Below, piece after piece: positions 1 through 11,252 of a stretch of DNA of 64,000 nucleotides. The stretch covers positions 42,693,642 to 42,757,641 of the forward strand of contig NC_133101.1 of NCBI RefSeq assembly GCF_022965805.1, read 5' to 3'. Position numbers and translations under genes: made by a program. Below the pieces are notes generated by a model. The model did no database searches. It was not told the origin of the DNA and was given only the letters and a program-made list of their open reading frames with translations. This DNA is from Primulina eburnea (lineage: Eukaryota > Streptophyta > Magnoliopsida > Lamiales > Gesneriaceae). Numbering within the stretch: position 1 is the stretch's first letter; every line of letters begins with the position of its first letter.

Positions 1-1217
1 ACCCGCGGTGCTTGTGTGACCGCACCCGCGGTGTAAGTATGGGCGAGTTATCTAGCTACTTTTTGGAGTTGTTGGCCATATCTTATCCTATCCTATCTAC
101 CTTTTTCGAGATTTCCTCTCATCTACCAAGGGTTTTCCTCCATTTCTTTTGCTTACTACCTTTGATTCTTGGAGTTATTTGGATTTCCGACTTGAGATCG
201 ACGTTCTCCGTGGTATAAGGAAGCTTAGGTAAGTTTTTGGTGCGATTCTAGCATGGTTTTTGGAGATGAGTTGTTATAGGGTGTTGTTATTGTTGGTTTA
301 ATGGATTATTTGACTTGAGTTTGTGGATATAGACTTGATATTGGTGTTGTTTATGGATTATTGTTGTAGGTGGTGTACCAAGAGCTAAGTTTGAGGTGTT
401 CTATTGGTTTGTAAGTGGAATTTCATCCTTTTGCTCACATGATGTTATATGTATTGAGTTTTAAAGATTTTAAAGTGATATTCCCTTCAATTGATTCATT
501 GTTACGTATTGATTTAATTGATTATCTATTGGAGGCATTGTATGTTTCACTATTGTTAAAAAGGGAACACAAAAGATAGAGATTGCGAAACGACGGCTTT
601 AAATGCTATTCAGAGTTCAAATGTTTTATTGGATTGATTAATCATAGTCAGAGCATTGCATGCAATTAGATGATCATCCACCATAGGCTTTTATCCCTCA
701 CAGTTATCGATTTATATCGATGGGATATTTGCAACCACAGACAGAGATACTATTGATATCAATCCAACTAGAGAAAAGAGAATACCATCTTATTGCTATC
801 TTATTGATATGCTATTGCTACAGTTATTGCTACAGTATTCATGTTTCATAGTTGATGGTATTTATGATTTCAAAGTCATGATTTACAGAGTATATTGTAT
901 CATTGCTATGTTAGAGTTCCACTTGCTGAGATTTATTCTCATTTCAGTTATTTTCATGTGATGCAGATAAGAGTGACCGACCAGGACAGTGATCGTGGAT
1001 GGGAGTCATATGCATACACCGTTGGAAGGAAGATTGTTTTGCATCATTTTGGGACATGATCATAAGAATGATTGTTTTGTATTTTGTATGTCATTTGAAT
1101 GATCATGTGATTATTTTGTAAACATTTTTATGAAATGTATTTTGAAACTCCTTCCATATTTTAAAAAAAAAATTTTATTTCCGCTGTATTTTTAATGTTA
1201 CGGGTCAGGGTGTCACA
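1..1217 (+). repeat. Element A 5' LTR (5'-truncated by window edge)
   Basis: This stretch repeats 6159-7459 almost base for base and ends in GGGTGTCACA, followed by the primer-binding site. It lacks the roughly 70-base duplication of an ATTGCT/TTATTGATATG-rich segment that the right copy carries near 6920-7010. A short hydrophobic ORF (12-218) is present in both LTR copies; its conservation is explained by LTR identity alone. Confidence 0.95.
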
Positions 1218-1222
1218 TTTAG

Positions 1223-1234
1223 TGGTATCAGAGC
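1223..1234 (+). other. Primer-binding site, initiator tRNA-Met type (element A)
   Basis: TGGTATCAGAGC starts five bases after the LTR end. It matches the usual complement of the 3' end of plant initiator tRNA-Met, which primes minus-strand synthesis in most plant LTR retrotransposons. Confidence 0.9.
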
Positions 1235-1348
1235 GGTGTTCTTCGGACCAATGCATATGACTTCGTCTACTCTCATCTGTCCGGGTATGTTTTCTTGCAT
1301 CTATTCATTATTATCTATTGATTGGTGTCTTGTGAGCAATTGTAGAGT

Positions 1349-1963
1349 ATGCCTCCTAAGCGTAAGGCGACCGAGGGTGAGGATAGTTCTTCCTCGAGAG
1401 TTGTCGATGAGTTCGGCAAGTTGCTTAAGGAGCAGGCTAAGGTGCATAGCGAGCAGATTCAGCAGCTCATTCGTATGCAAGGTACTGGACAGGGTAGAGG
1501 CCAAGGTAGAGTTCCAGTAGCACAGGCTGTTGGCACTGATGCCGTCTTTTCTGCTTTCAAGAGAATGGATCAACCGGAATTCGCAGGTAGCACCGATCCT
1601 CTAGTTGCTGTCGAGTGGGTCAAGGCTTTAGAGGCGATCTTCGATCATCTCCAGTACGAGGACAAAGACAGGATCAGCTGTGCCGTATTCATGTTGGTTA
1701 AGGCTGCTCGCATTTGGTGGAATGCGACCAAAGTTGGAGTTAATGTTGCGACACTGAAGTGGTCAGAGTTCACTGACCTGTTCTATGACAAGTATTTCCC
1801 CGATGCACTTCGAGTGAGGAAGGTTACGGAGTTCTTGGAGCTTCGTCAGGGGAGCTTAGATGTTGGTGAGTACATTCTGAAGTTCGAGGAGGGTTGCCTA
1901 TTTGCTCCGTACATTGCTTCCAATGACAAAGATAAAGGCGCTCATTTCATTCGAGGCCTTTGA
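1349..1963 (+). pseudogene. gag: Element A gag, N-terminal part (capsid)
   Basis: The frame opens at ATG 1349 (MPPKRKATEG) and encodes a Tekay/Del-type capsid region with an RIWWNATK tryptophan-rich motif and a following YDKYFPDALR segment typical of the plant retrotransposon gag domain. It would assemble virus-like particles in the cytoplasm. A TGA at 1961-1963 ends it after RGL, but the same frame continues into the zinc-knuckle part that restarts at 1982, so this is a single in-frame stop rather than a natural end. I treat it as a decayed gag. Confidence 0.85.
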
Positions 1964-1981
1964 GCTGAGTGTGATATCAAC

Positions 1982-2941
1982 ATGTCCAAGGCCGTGACTT
2001 TCAAGGAGATTGTGTCCAAAGCATTATTGGCCGAGCAAGATGAGAAGGACATCACCAGAGAGAGGCAGGAGAGGCACCAAGCTGTTGTTCAGAGAGGCCA
2101 GGGTTTTATTCAGAGGGGCAGGGATCGTTTCAAGGGCAAGGGCAAGATGGAGTCGAGTCCTAGACCACCGCCAGTTCCAGTTGATCCCGAGAAGCCACTT
2201 TGTTCTAAGTGTGGCAAGCATCATCGAGGAGAGTGCAGACTTGGCACTCATACTTGTTATCGTTGTGGCACGGCATGCCACGTTGCCAGAAATTGTCCAC
2301 GAGGAGCTAGCCAAGGGAAGGTGCAGGGTCGTATCTTTTCGATGACCAAGGAAGGTATTAATCATGATTCTTCATTGATCTCTAGTACTATTTTGATTTC
2401 AGGTAGAGTAGCTACGACTTTGATAGATACTGGTGCTACTCATTCTTTTATGTCTGATTTGTTTTTGAGATCGTTGGGTATAGTTCCTTCTGTTCTTCCC
2501 CTCCAGATTAGTGTTGTTTTGCCTTCGGGGGACGTGTTGTGCCCGACGTCGATTGTGTTTGCGTGCCCTGTTCGTATTGAGGAGCGAGTTGTCTTCGCTG
2601 ATTTGATTGTTATTCCTATGGTTGCTTTCGATGTTATTCTTGGCATGGATTGGCTTTCGACTTACCGTGCAGTTATCGATTGTGTTGCTAAGAAGGTGAC
2701 TTTTGCAGATGATGGCCAGGGAGGAGTTCTCGCCAGCTCAGGTACTTCGCTGGTTCTTCCTTTTATTTCTTGTCTTGAGGCTGAGAGATTGCTGGGTAGA
2801 GGTTGCGTTGGGTTTCTTGCTTCTATTGTGGATGTGGATAGACTGATTAAGTTGAATATAGATGATATTGATGTTGTGAGGGAGTTTGCTGATGTGTTTG
2901 AGGATGATGTTCCCGGGTTTGCCACCGGACAGAGATTTTGA
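1982..2941 (+). pseudogene. Element A gag zinc knuckles and aspartic protease
   Basis: This continues the gag frame after the stop at 1961. Around residues 73-105 there are cysteine/histidine clusters (CSKCGKHHRGEC, then CYRCGTACHVARNC), the nucleocapsid zinc knuckles that bind RNA. Further on, LIDTGATHSFMS is the aspartic protease active site, followed by the ILGMDWLS motif that closes this family's protease. The frame ends at 2941, just after a shift around 2917-2920 that moves reading into the RT frame. The protease core itself is unbroken. Confidence 0.87.
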
Positions 2942-4271
2942 GTTCGTTATCGATTTAGCTCAAGGTACGGTTCCTATCTCTAAGGCTCCGTACAGGATGG
3001 CCCCTACTGAGATGAAGGAGTTGAAGACTCAGTTGCAGGATCTTTTAGACAAGGGTTTTATTCGTCCGAGTTCTTCGCCTTGGGGAGCTCCGGTTCTGTT
3101 TGTCAAGAAGAAGGATGGATCTTTGCGGCTGTGTATCGACTACAGGGAGCTTAACAAAGTGACTGTCAAGAACAAGTATCCGTTGCCACGGATAGATGAT
3201 TTGTTTGATCAGCTCCATGGTGCCACTGTGTTCTCGAAGATTGATCTTCGGTCTGGCTACTATCAGTTGAAGGTTAGGGAGTCTGATGTCCCTAAGACGG
3301 CTTTCAGGACCAGGTATGGTCACTTTGAGTTTCTGGTTATGTCTTTTGGTCTAACCAATGCCCCTTCAGTCTTCATGGACCTGATGAACCGTGTGTTCAA
3401 GCCTTATCTGGATAGCTTCATCATTGTTTTTATCGACGATATTCTGATCTATTCCAAGACCAGAGAGCTTCATGCCGAGCATCTCAGAGTGGTTCTTCAG
3501 TTGTTGAGAGAGAAGAGGCTGTTCGTCAAGTTGAAGAAGTGTGGGTTTTGGCTGGATCAGATTTCTTTTCTAGGCCATGTTGTTTCGAGGGATGGCATTG
3601 CTGTTGATCCGTTGAAGATAGAGGCGATTCAGAATTGGCCTATTCCTACCAATGTCTCTGAGGTACGCAGTTTCCTTGGTTTGGCGGGTTACTATCGTCG
3701 TTTCATTTCAGATTTCTCCAAGATTGCCCTGCCATTGTCCAATCTGACGAGGAAGACTGTGAAGTTCGAGTGGTCCATCGATTGCCAGAGTGCATTTCAG
3801 GAGTTGAAGGATAGATTAACGACAGCTCCTGTTCTTTCATTGCCCAGTGGTTCTGAGGATTTTGTTGTCTATACCGATGCGTCGAAGAGAGGCCTTGGTG
3901 CAGTGCTGATGCAGCGAGGTAAGGTCATTGCCTATGCTTCTCGCCAGTTGAAAGACTATGAGAGGAATTATCCGACGCACGATTTGGATCTAGCAGCTGT
4001 GGTTTTCGCCCTGAAGATTTGGAGACATTACTTGTATGGCGAAAAATGTGAGATCTTCACAGACCACAAGAGTTTGAAGTATCTGTTTTCTCAGAAAGAG
4101 CTCAACATGCGGCAGAGGAGGTGGTTAGAGCTTGTCAAGGATTACGATGTGACGATCAGTTATCACCCAGGGAAGGCGAACGTTGTGGCTGATGCTTTGA
4201 GCCGTAAGTCGAGTGCTTCATTGAGTTCTTTGATTCAGAGGCCATTGTTGATGGATTTGCAAGGAGATTGA
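2886..4271 (+). pseudogene. pol: Element A reverse transcriptase and RNase H
   Basis: From about residue 35 the RT fingers and palm read [20 protein letters not shown], then [13 protein letters not shown] catalytic motif as FIDDILIYS near residue 177. RNase H follows with [15 protein letters not shown], the [10 protein letters not shown] motif, and closes at [10 protein letters not shown]. The domain order and [10 protein letters not shown] segment are those of Tekay/Del chromoviruses. All key RT aspartates are visible. The frame ends at 4271 through an indel; a second indel lies near 4402, so RT and integrase are no longer in one frame. Confidence 0.9.
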
Positions 4272-4403
4272 TCTGGTGATTCCAGGTACCATTGCTCGTC
4301 TTTCAGCGTTGGTTATTCGATCTACTTTGACGGACAGGATCCGTAGAGAGCAGGCGACTGATGTGCAGTTGCTAGAGTTGAGAGGGGTAATTCAGAGTTT
4401 GGT

Positions 4404-5741
4404 TTGAATGGTGATGGTTTGGTGACTTTCAGAGGCCGTATTTGTGTTCCTGTTGGCGATGTTATTCGACGAGACATTCTGACAGAGGCTCATACCGCAC
4501 CTTATTCGATTCATCCAGGCAGTACGAAGATGTATCAGGATCTTCGTCGACTCTACTGGTGGCCAGGTATGAAGAAAGATGTTGCTTTGTTCATTTCTCA
4601 GTGCCTTACTTGTCAGCAGGTGAAGATTGAGCACCAGAGACCTGCTGGGACATTGCTATCATTGCCGATTCCTCAGTGGAAGTGGGAGCATATTACGATG
4701 GATTTCGTGACTGGTCTTCCCAGAGTGCAGAAAGGTTATAATTCCATTTGGGTCATTGTTGATAGGTTGACCAAGTCGGCGCACTTTCTCCCAGTCAAGA
4801 CGACGTACTCTATGAACCAGTATGCCGAGGATTATATTGCAAAGATTGTTAGACTTCATGGTGTGCCTGTGTCGATTGTGTCTGATCGTGACCCCAGATT
4901 TACCTCCGAGTTTTGGAAGAGTTTGCACAGAGCTATGGGTTCGCGGTTAGCGTTCAGTACAGCTTATCACCCTCAGAGCGACGGTCAGTCAGAGAGGGTC
5001 ATTCAGATTCTTGAGGATATGCTCAGAGCTTGTACTATTGATTATTCTGGTAGCTGGGATTCTAAATTGCCACTTGTGGAGTTCACGTACAACAATAGCT
5101 ACCAGGCGTCGATTGGCATGGCACCGTATGAGGCACTTTACGGCAGGAAGTGCAGATCCCCTTTGTTTTGGGATGAGGTTGGAGAGAGGAAGATGTTGGG
5201 ACCAGAGTTGGTCCAGCAGACGGCTGATGTTGTTGCTGTGATACGAGAGAGGATGAAGACTGCTCAGTCCAGACAGAAGAGCTATGCAGATGTTCGTCGT
5301 AGGCCTTTGCAGTTCGAGGTTGGGGATCACGTGTTCTTGAAGATTGCACCTCTCAAGGGTGTGATGCGATTTGGCAAGAAGGGCAAGTTAAGTCCGAGAT
5401 TTATTGGTCCTTTTGAGATCTTGGACAGAGTTGGTGACAGAGCCTACAGATTAGCCCTACCGCCCGATCTTGAAAGAGTCCACAATGTTTTTCATGTATC
5501 GATGCTCAAGAAGTATATTGCAGATCCTTCCCATGTTCTTCGCCACGAGCCATTGGACTTGACGCCGAGTTTGACGTACCAAGAGATTCCGATTCAGATT
5601 TTGGATCGCACAGTTAGAGTTCTGAGGAACAAAGAGATCGGCATCGTTAAAGTCCTTTGGAGGAACCATTTGATCGAAGAGGCTATGTGGGAACCAGAGG
5701 ATGAGATGAGAGAGAAGTATCCTGAGTTGTTCGTGCAGTGA
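4404..5741 (+). pseudogene. Element A integrase with C-terminal chromodomain
   Basis: The N-terminal zinc-binding HHCC module is visible (AHTAPYSIHPGSTKM ... CLTCQQVK), then the catalytic core with [20 protein letters not shown] and SDGQSERVIQILEDML supplying the D,D35E residues. A GPFEILDRVGDRAY segment and a chromodomain-like tail (VLWRNHLIEEAMWEPEDEM) end the protein at TGA 5739. Chromodomains of this class target insertion to heterochromatin, which fits the nesting seen here. The first codon is a leucine TTG in an ORF continued from upstream by a frameshift, so there is no true start here. Confidence 0.88.
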
Positions 5742-5768
5742 CGTCAATTTCTCGGACGAAATTCCTCT

Positions 5769-5781
5769 AAGGAGGGGAGAT
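5769..5781 (+). other. Polypurine tract of element A
   Basis: AAGGAGGGGAGA lies directly before the TG that starts the 3' LTR. It is the expected plus-strand primer. Confidence 0.85.
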
Positions 5782-7459
5782 TGTAATAGCCGAGCCCGGT
5801 GTACGGTACGATTTAAGTTTCGTTTGTTATTTGGGTTATGTGATTAGATGTTTAGAGTTGTATTTTGGGCTATAGTATTATTGGTTATTATTTTATTGAG
5901 GTGTTAGTTGGTGTTGATTTTTCGTTTCAGCGTTTCGGATCGATTTTAGTTGATTTATTACTGTTCATTGCCGTGGCTTGAGTGCACCCACGCTCTTAGA
6001 GGAGTGCCCCCGCGGTGTACTATTCATCATTTTGGAATTTGAAGGCCGTGGCATCACCGCACCCACGGCAGTGCAAGGACCGCACCCGCGGTATTAGCAG
6101 CACCGCACCCGCGGTGTTCGTGCATGGGATTTATTTTGGTTGGCCGAAGGCATAGCGCACCCGCGGTGCTTGTGTGACCGCACCCGCGGTGTAAGTATGG
6201 GCGAGTTATCTAGCTACTTTTTGGAGTTGTTGGCCATATCTTATCCTATCCTATCTACCTTTTTCGAGATTTCCTCTCATCTACCAAGGGTTTTCCTCCA
6301 TTTCTTTTGCTTCCTACCTTTGATTCTTGGAGTTATTTGGATTTCCGACTTGAGATCGACGTTCTCCGTGGTATAAGGAAGCTTAGGTAAGTTTTTGGTG
6401 CGATTCTAGCATGGTTTTTGGAGATGAGTTGTTATAGGGTGTTGTTATTGTTGGTTTAATGGATTATTTGACTTGAGTTTGTGGATATAGACTTGATATT
6501 GGTGTTGTTTATGGATTATTGTTGTAGGTGGTGTACCAAGAGCTAAGTTTGAGGTGTTCTATTGGTTTGTAAGTGGAATTTCATCCTTTTGCTCACATGA
6601 TGTTATATGTATTGAGTTTTAAAGATTTTAAAGTGATATTCCCTTCAATTGATTCATTGTTACGTATTAATTTCATTGATTATCTATTGGAGGCATTGTA
6701 TGTCTCACTATTGTTAAAAAGGGAACACAAAAGATAGAGATTGCGAAACGACGGCTTTAAATGCTATTCAGAGTTCAAATGTTTTATTGGATTGATTAAT
6801 CATAGTCAGAGCATTGCATGCAATTAGATGATCATCGACCATAGGCTTTTATCCCTCACAGTTATCGATTTATATCGATGGGATATTTGCAACCACAGAC
6901 AGAGATACTATTGATATCAATCCAACCAGAGAAAAGAGAATACCATCTTATTGCTAACTTATTGATATGCTATTGCTACAGTTATTGCTACTATTGATAT
7001 CAATCCAACCAGAGAAAAGAGAATACCATCTTATTGCTATCTTATTGATATGCTATTGCTACAGTTATTGCTACAGTATTCATGTTTCAGAGTTGAAGGT
7101 ATTTATGATTTCAAAGTCATGATTTACAGAGTATATTGTATCATTGCTATGTTAGAGTTCCACTTGCTGAGATTTATTCTCATTTCAGTTATTTTCATGT
7201 GATGCAGATAAGAGTGACCGACCAGGACAGTGATCGTGGATGGGAGTCATATGCATACACCGTTGGAAGGAAGATTGTTTTGCATCATTTTGGGACATGA
7301 TCATAAGAATGATTGTTTTGTATTTTGTATGTCATTTGAATGATCATGTGATTATTTTGTAAACATTTTTATGAAATGTATTTTGAAACTCCTTCCATAT
7401 TTTAAAAAAAAAAAATTTATTTCCGCTGTATTTTTAGTGTTACGGGTCAGGGTGTCACA
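5782..7459 (+). repeat. Element A 3' LTR (full length, 1678 bp)
   Basis: The LTR runs from TGTAATAGCC to GGTGTCACA and repeats 1-1217 at its 3' part. Its 5' part carries a cluster of GC-rich imperfect palindromes (separate entry). An AT-rich stretch with runs of A near 7405 lies close to the 3' end. A duplicated segment of about 70 bases around 6920-7010 is unique to this copy. Confidence 0.94.
5980..6191 (+). promoter_or_regulatory. ACCGCACCCGCGGT palindrome cluster in element A U3
   Basis: At least five copies of ACCGC-ACCC-GCGGT or close variants lie here: 6004-6017, 6057-6068, 6079-6092, 6101-6116, 6156-6170 and 6177-6191. Each can form a five-base stem. The position in the 5' third of the LTR suggests a U3 promoter or enhancer array; that role is inferred. 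The same word recurs in the LTR of element C. Confidence 0.7.
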
Positions 7460-7746
7460 CGGTCTTTCTTGCATTCAAAACTCTAATTTTTCATGCCTTT
7501 TCCATGTCTTCCTACTCCCATCTCACTTAGTGTTTCTCATTACATGTCATGCATACTCATATCTTCGAATATGACATCAATGAAGACTAATAAATCTAGT
7601 GCCTCTCATTAAATGTCATGCATACTCATATCTTCGAATATCAAATCAATGAAGACTAATAAATCTAATACCTCTCATTACATGTCATGCATTCTCATAT
7701 CTTCGAATATCACATCAATGAAGACTAATAAATCTAGTGCCTTACA
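7460..7746 (-). repeat. Element B 3' LTR fragment with 69-bp tandem repeats
   Basis: On the minus strand the LTR starts TGTAAGGCAC just after the polypurine tract and continues until element A interrupts it. About three copies of a 69-base unit occupy roughly 7536-7745; the GCATACTCAT word recurs at 7551, 7620 and 7689. These are direct repeats in the U3 start and not palindromes. Confidence 0.85.
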
Positions 7747-7765
7747 TTTCTCCCCCTCTAAGAAA
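7747..7765 (-). other. Polypurine tract of element B
   Basis: The reverse strand reads TTAGAGGGGGAGAAA directly before the LTR start. It mirrors the tracts of elements C and E. Confidence 0.8.
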
Positions 7766-7847
7766 TTATTTCGTCCTCGAAATCGCAGACAATTCTATCA
7801 AATCATATATGAAAGGAAATCTAGTCAAACCTGAAGAAATACTCACA

Positions 7848-9026
7848 TCATGTAAATAACTCGGGATGTCTCTGTCTCATATCTGCTTCTGTCTCCCAAG
7901 TCGCTTCTTCGATGCCATGACGACTCCACTAAACTTTCACAAGCTGAATAGTCTTCGTTCTGAGATGCTTCTCTTTCCGATCAAGAATCTGTATCGGTTG
8001 CTCAACATAACTCAAAGTCTGATCAAGCTCGGCTTCGTCAGGTTGAATGACATGAGAAATATCTTGCATATATCTATGCAACATCGATACATGAAAAACG
8101 TCATGTATCCCAGATAAAGAAGGAGGAAGAGCAAGTCGATATGTTCGATCGCCAATCTTCTGCAGAATCTCGTAAGGACCGATGTATCTAGGAGACAACT
8201 TCCCACGTTTGCCAAATCTGACAACGCCTCTGAAAGGGGAAATCTTTAAGAATACTCTGTCTCCCTGTTCAAATACTAGCAGTCTACGTCTAAAGTTCGC
8301 ATACTTGGCTTGTATATCTTTTGCCATCTTTGTTCGATTCTGAATTATTTTCACTTTCTCAGTCATCTCTCGAATCATATCAGGCCCAAGTTCTGGTTCC
8401 TCAGATATATCATCCCAGTACAATGGAGATCTGCACTTTTTGCCATACAAAGCTTCAAACGATGCCATCTCGATACTCGTCTGATAGCTGTTGTTGTACG
8501 AGAATTCACAAAGTGGCAGTGAATCTTGCCAATTAGCGCTAAAGTCTAGCACTACGGCTCTCAGCATATCCTCTAAAGTCTGGATAGTCCGCTCTGACTG
8601 TCCGTCTGTCTGAGGATGATAAGCAGTACTCAGGTGCAATGTCGTACCTAAAGCCTGCTGCAAGCTGTGCCAAAAGTGTGAAGTGAATCGTGGATCACGA
8701 TCTGATACGATAGACTTCGGCACACCATGCAATCTGACTACCTCTCTGACATACAATTTTGCCATCTGATCGTGTCGGTATGTCATTCTGTATGGAATAA
8801 AACACACTGATTTGGTTAATCTATCAATAATGACCCAAATTGCATCACAGCCCCGGGATGATCGTGGTAACTTCGTAACAAAATCCATGGAAATGTGATC
8901 CCATTTCCATTCAGGAATAGACAATCTCTGAAGTAAACCTCCGGGCTTCTTTCTCTCGGCCTTCAACTGTTGGCAATTCAAGCACTTAGACACAAATTCG
9001 GCAATATATGATTTCATCTGTTTCAA
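7848..9026 (-). pseudogene. Element B integrase core and chromodomain
   Basis: The HHCC cysteines (CLNCQQLKAE), catalytic motifs [20 protein letters not shown] and TDGQSERTIQTLEDML, and the GPYEILQKIGDRTY segment are all visible. An in-frame TAG at 7929-7931 cuts the chromodomain; the frame then stays open to a TGA at 7848, giving the usual HGIEEATWETEADM tail. The protein would splice element cDNA into the host chromosome. It is non-functional through the stop and upstream damage. Confidence 0.86.
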
Positions 9027-9228
9027 CCAGAACTGTCTTCAGATCGATATAAATTTTCCTTCCACCAAGATGAATACTAAACCGACTACAGTGCGCTTCT
9101 GACATAATCTGTCGTTTCAATTCTGGAACATCTGGCACTACAAGACGGTTGTTCACATACAGAACATTATCATGTACCTGATACTCTGACTGATGCCCTG
9201 ATCTGACCATATCAATCGATTTATACAC
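8986..9228 (-). pseudogene. Element B integrase N-terminal region
   Basis: The RNase H-integrase linker and the histidines of the zinc-binding module are present (SEAHCSRFSIHLGGRKI). It is in frame with the RNase H part, from which one TAG near 9232 separates it. A frameshift near 9020 separates it from the catalytic core. Confidence 0.78.
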
Positions 9229-9231
9229 ATT

Positions 9232-9861
9232 CTAATCAGTTCTTTGGGCTTCCTTGATTCTCATATTCAAATCTGGCTCAACTTGAATCGAAGCAAGTCG
9301 TAGTGGTCTACTATCTGTATCAAATGTCAATCCAGACAAACAACAATCTTCAACTAAATTCGAGACACCTATCTTCGATAAGGATAGGGCACATACCTTT
9401 CGACTCAAGGCATCTGCTGCTGCATTTGACTTCCCTGGATAGTATTTGATCTCGCAATCAAAATCTTTCAACAAATCGAGCCATCTACGCTGTCTCATGT
9501 TCAATTCTGACTGAGAAAAAAGGTATTTCAGACTCTTGTTATCGGAATAGATCTCAAATTTCTCGCCATACAAATAATGACGCCAGATCTTTACTGCAAA
9601 TACAATAGCCGCCAATTCAAGATCATGAATTGGGAACCGGGTCTCGTGAGTCTTCAACTGTCTCGAGGCGTATGCGATAACATGTCCTCGCTGCATAAGA
9701 ACACATCCTAGCTCTCTGTGAGATTCATCACAATATACAGTAAAATCACTAGTACCTGAAGGTATCTTCAATACTGGAGCACTGGTTAGCCTCTTCTTCA
9801 ACTCTAGAAAGCTAGACTCACAATCCTCAGACCATACAAATGGTGCATTCTTCTGTGTCAA
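9232..9861 (-). pseudogene. Element B RNase H
   Basis: TVYCDESHRELGCVL holds the first RNase H acidic residues, followed by IYSDNKSLKYLF and [10 protein letters not shown]. The usual alanine-serine after the first aspartate is changed (CDES), one sign of decay. It ends at a TAG close to the start of the integrase region. Confidence 0.83.
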
Positions 9862-10197
9862 CTGGGTAATCGACTTCTCAATGCTGGAGAAATCTTAATG
9901 AATCCTCGATAGTACCCTTCTAAACCCATGAAACTGCGTATCTCAGGCACATAGGTCGGTCTCGACCAACTGATCACAGCTTCAACTTTACTCGGATCCA
10001 CAGAAATACCATCTCCAGATATGAAATGACCCAAGAAGACAACCTGTTTCAACCAGAACTCAAACTTGCACAGTTTAGCATACAATTGCTCATTTCTCAA
10101 TGTCTGCAATACAATTCTCAAATGATTGGCATGCTCAGCCATACTCTTGGAATACACCAAAATATCATCGATAAAAACAATAACAAACTCATCTAAA
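9858..10197 (-). pseudogene. Element B reverse transcriptase, C-terminal remnant
   Basis: Only the end of the RT remains: the IDDI.VYSK active-site region lies at about 10150-10190, then [20 protein letters not shown] and [13 protein letters not shown]. The gene is cut at 10197, where the copia LTR D2 begins. A frameshift near 9880-9900 separates it from RNase H. Confidence 0.8.
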
Positions 10198-10820
10198 TGT
10201 TAGAGTAGGTGCCCGTCGAGCCAAGTGTTGGCCGATTGTTCACAATGAAACTCTATGTATAAGCAATCTTTATTTTAATAATATTTGAAATTATTGTTTT
10301 GGCAAATCTTTATCTGTATACACATGCTAGTTGCATAGATAAAGCCCTTCAATATACAAATAGTAGAAAGAATATGAGATGCTCATATGATGAGTATCAT
10401 GAAACTCATATTTGGAATACTGTATATTCTAAACAGTTCCTAGTCGATTCAGCCACCGCTAAGAAGGATATAGGCCGCTAGAGTTCGAGACTAGTATCTG
10501 CGATGTGAGTACCATGTTTCATTGGTAGGGGACATTGTGATGTCCGAACATGCAGATAGGTGCTCCTGGTAGAGTGCACTGAACAACCCTCCATAAAGGA
10601 CTTTCCAAGTGGTTCTCACTTATCGAGTGGAAACGTCCTAGTTTATGGTTGTACACCATTAGTCCTTATGACCCGGGACAACATTGAGACTCTATGTGCT
10701 AGAATTACACTTTGACTTGTTTACCGACTCTCATGGGGTCATCAGGTGGTAAGGTTGGGTGTTTTGTCGAAATATATAGGAGGCGATGCATTGTAGTCGG
10801 GGATTCACCGCTTACCTTCG
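10198..10820 (+). repeat. D2: truncated LTR of the element D copia family
   Basis: The sequence starts TGTTAGAGTAGGTG and follows the LTRs at 28855 and 56204 closely for about 620 bases, then stops at CTTACCTTCG where the full LTRs continue. The exact TG start indicates a true insertion into element B. The abrupt end against the integrase of element I indicates a later deletion that removed the rest of this element, the 5' part of B and the 3' end of I. Confidence 0.88.
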
Positions 10821-11123
10821 CGTAACTCGATTGACGATCTTGTGCAGTTTTAATTCTCTTCTTGATCAATTTCACTACGTCAATCGGTTGTTGCACTAAT
10901 TCAGGTCCTTGCACTTGTTTTTCTCCTAATTCGTCCCAAAACAATGGAGTACGACAACGTCTACCATACAATGCTTCGAACGGAGACATACCAATGCTAC
11001 TGTGGTAGCTATTGTTATATGCAAACTCCACAAGCGGCAGATGATCATGCCATGCTGGTCCAAAATCTAAAGCACAAGCACACAACATGTCCTCGAGTGT
11101 CTGAATAGTCCTCTCAGACTGAC
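10821..11123 (-). pseudogene. Element I integrase, C-terminal core part
   Basis: The strand reads ERTIQTLEDMLCACALDFGP, AYNNSYHSSIGMSPFEALYG and KRIKTAQDRQSSYAK, the third catalytic residue and following region of a gypsy integrase. It is cut at 10820 by the D2 deletion breakpoint, so the chromodomain and 3' LTR are gone. Its upstream half is beyond element C. Confidence 0.83.
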
Positions 11124-11237
11124 TGTAATGCCCGAGAATTAATCACTGTAATTAATAAGGATTGATTTATAATGTCATGTGATTATGAAAAGATCAATCG
11201 GAATACCGAGAAGCACATTTCAAATTAGAATTATGAA
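11124..11237 (+). repeat. Element C 5' LTR stub
   Basis: It matches the first roughly 114 bases of the 3' LTR at 12555. Immediately afterwards the word AGATCAATCGGA, already present at 11191-11202, appears again before the integrase sequence. This is templated filler at the deletion joint. Confidence 0.85.
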
Positions 11238-11252
11238 AAGATCAATCGGAAA

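Larger units (their letters stand above)
1..7459 (+). mobile_element. Element A: Ty3/gypsy chromovirus (Tekay/Del-like)
   Basis: The element reads LTR, tRNA-Met primer site, gag, protease, RT-RNase H, integrase with chromodomain, polypurine tract, LTR. That order, with integrase after RNase H, is the Ty3/gypsy order. The left LTR lacks its first roughly 377 bases because the window starts inside it. The visible LTR parts differ at only about ten positions plus one local duplication, so the insertion is fairly recent, yet gag-pol has one in-frame stop and several frameshifts. It lies in the LTR of element B. The right target-site copy would be CGGTC at 7460-7464, but its partner is outside the window. 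Confidence 0.93.
7460..10197 (-). mobile_element. Element B: truncated Ty3/gypsy (Tekay-like), minus strand
   Basis: Reading on the minus strand, a partial RT, RNase H, integrase-chromodomain, polypurine tract and partial 3' LTR are present. The 5' part (gag, protease, most of RT) is missing because a copia LTR begins at 10198 in mid-RT. The 3' LTR is broken at 7460 by element A. Its proteins closely resemble those of elements C and E, but its LTR sequence is different. Confidence 0.88.

Noticed and set aside
12..218. Small hydrophobic ORF, also at 6140-6376
   Set aside because: It lies fully in the LTR of element A; identity between copies is LTR identity and there is no independent sign of coding.
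5980..6191. CRISPR-like array of short palindromic repeats
   Set aside because: Spacing is irregular, repeats are degenerate, no cas genes are near and the setting is a plant LTR.
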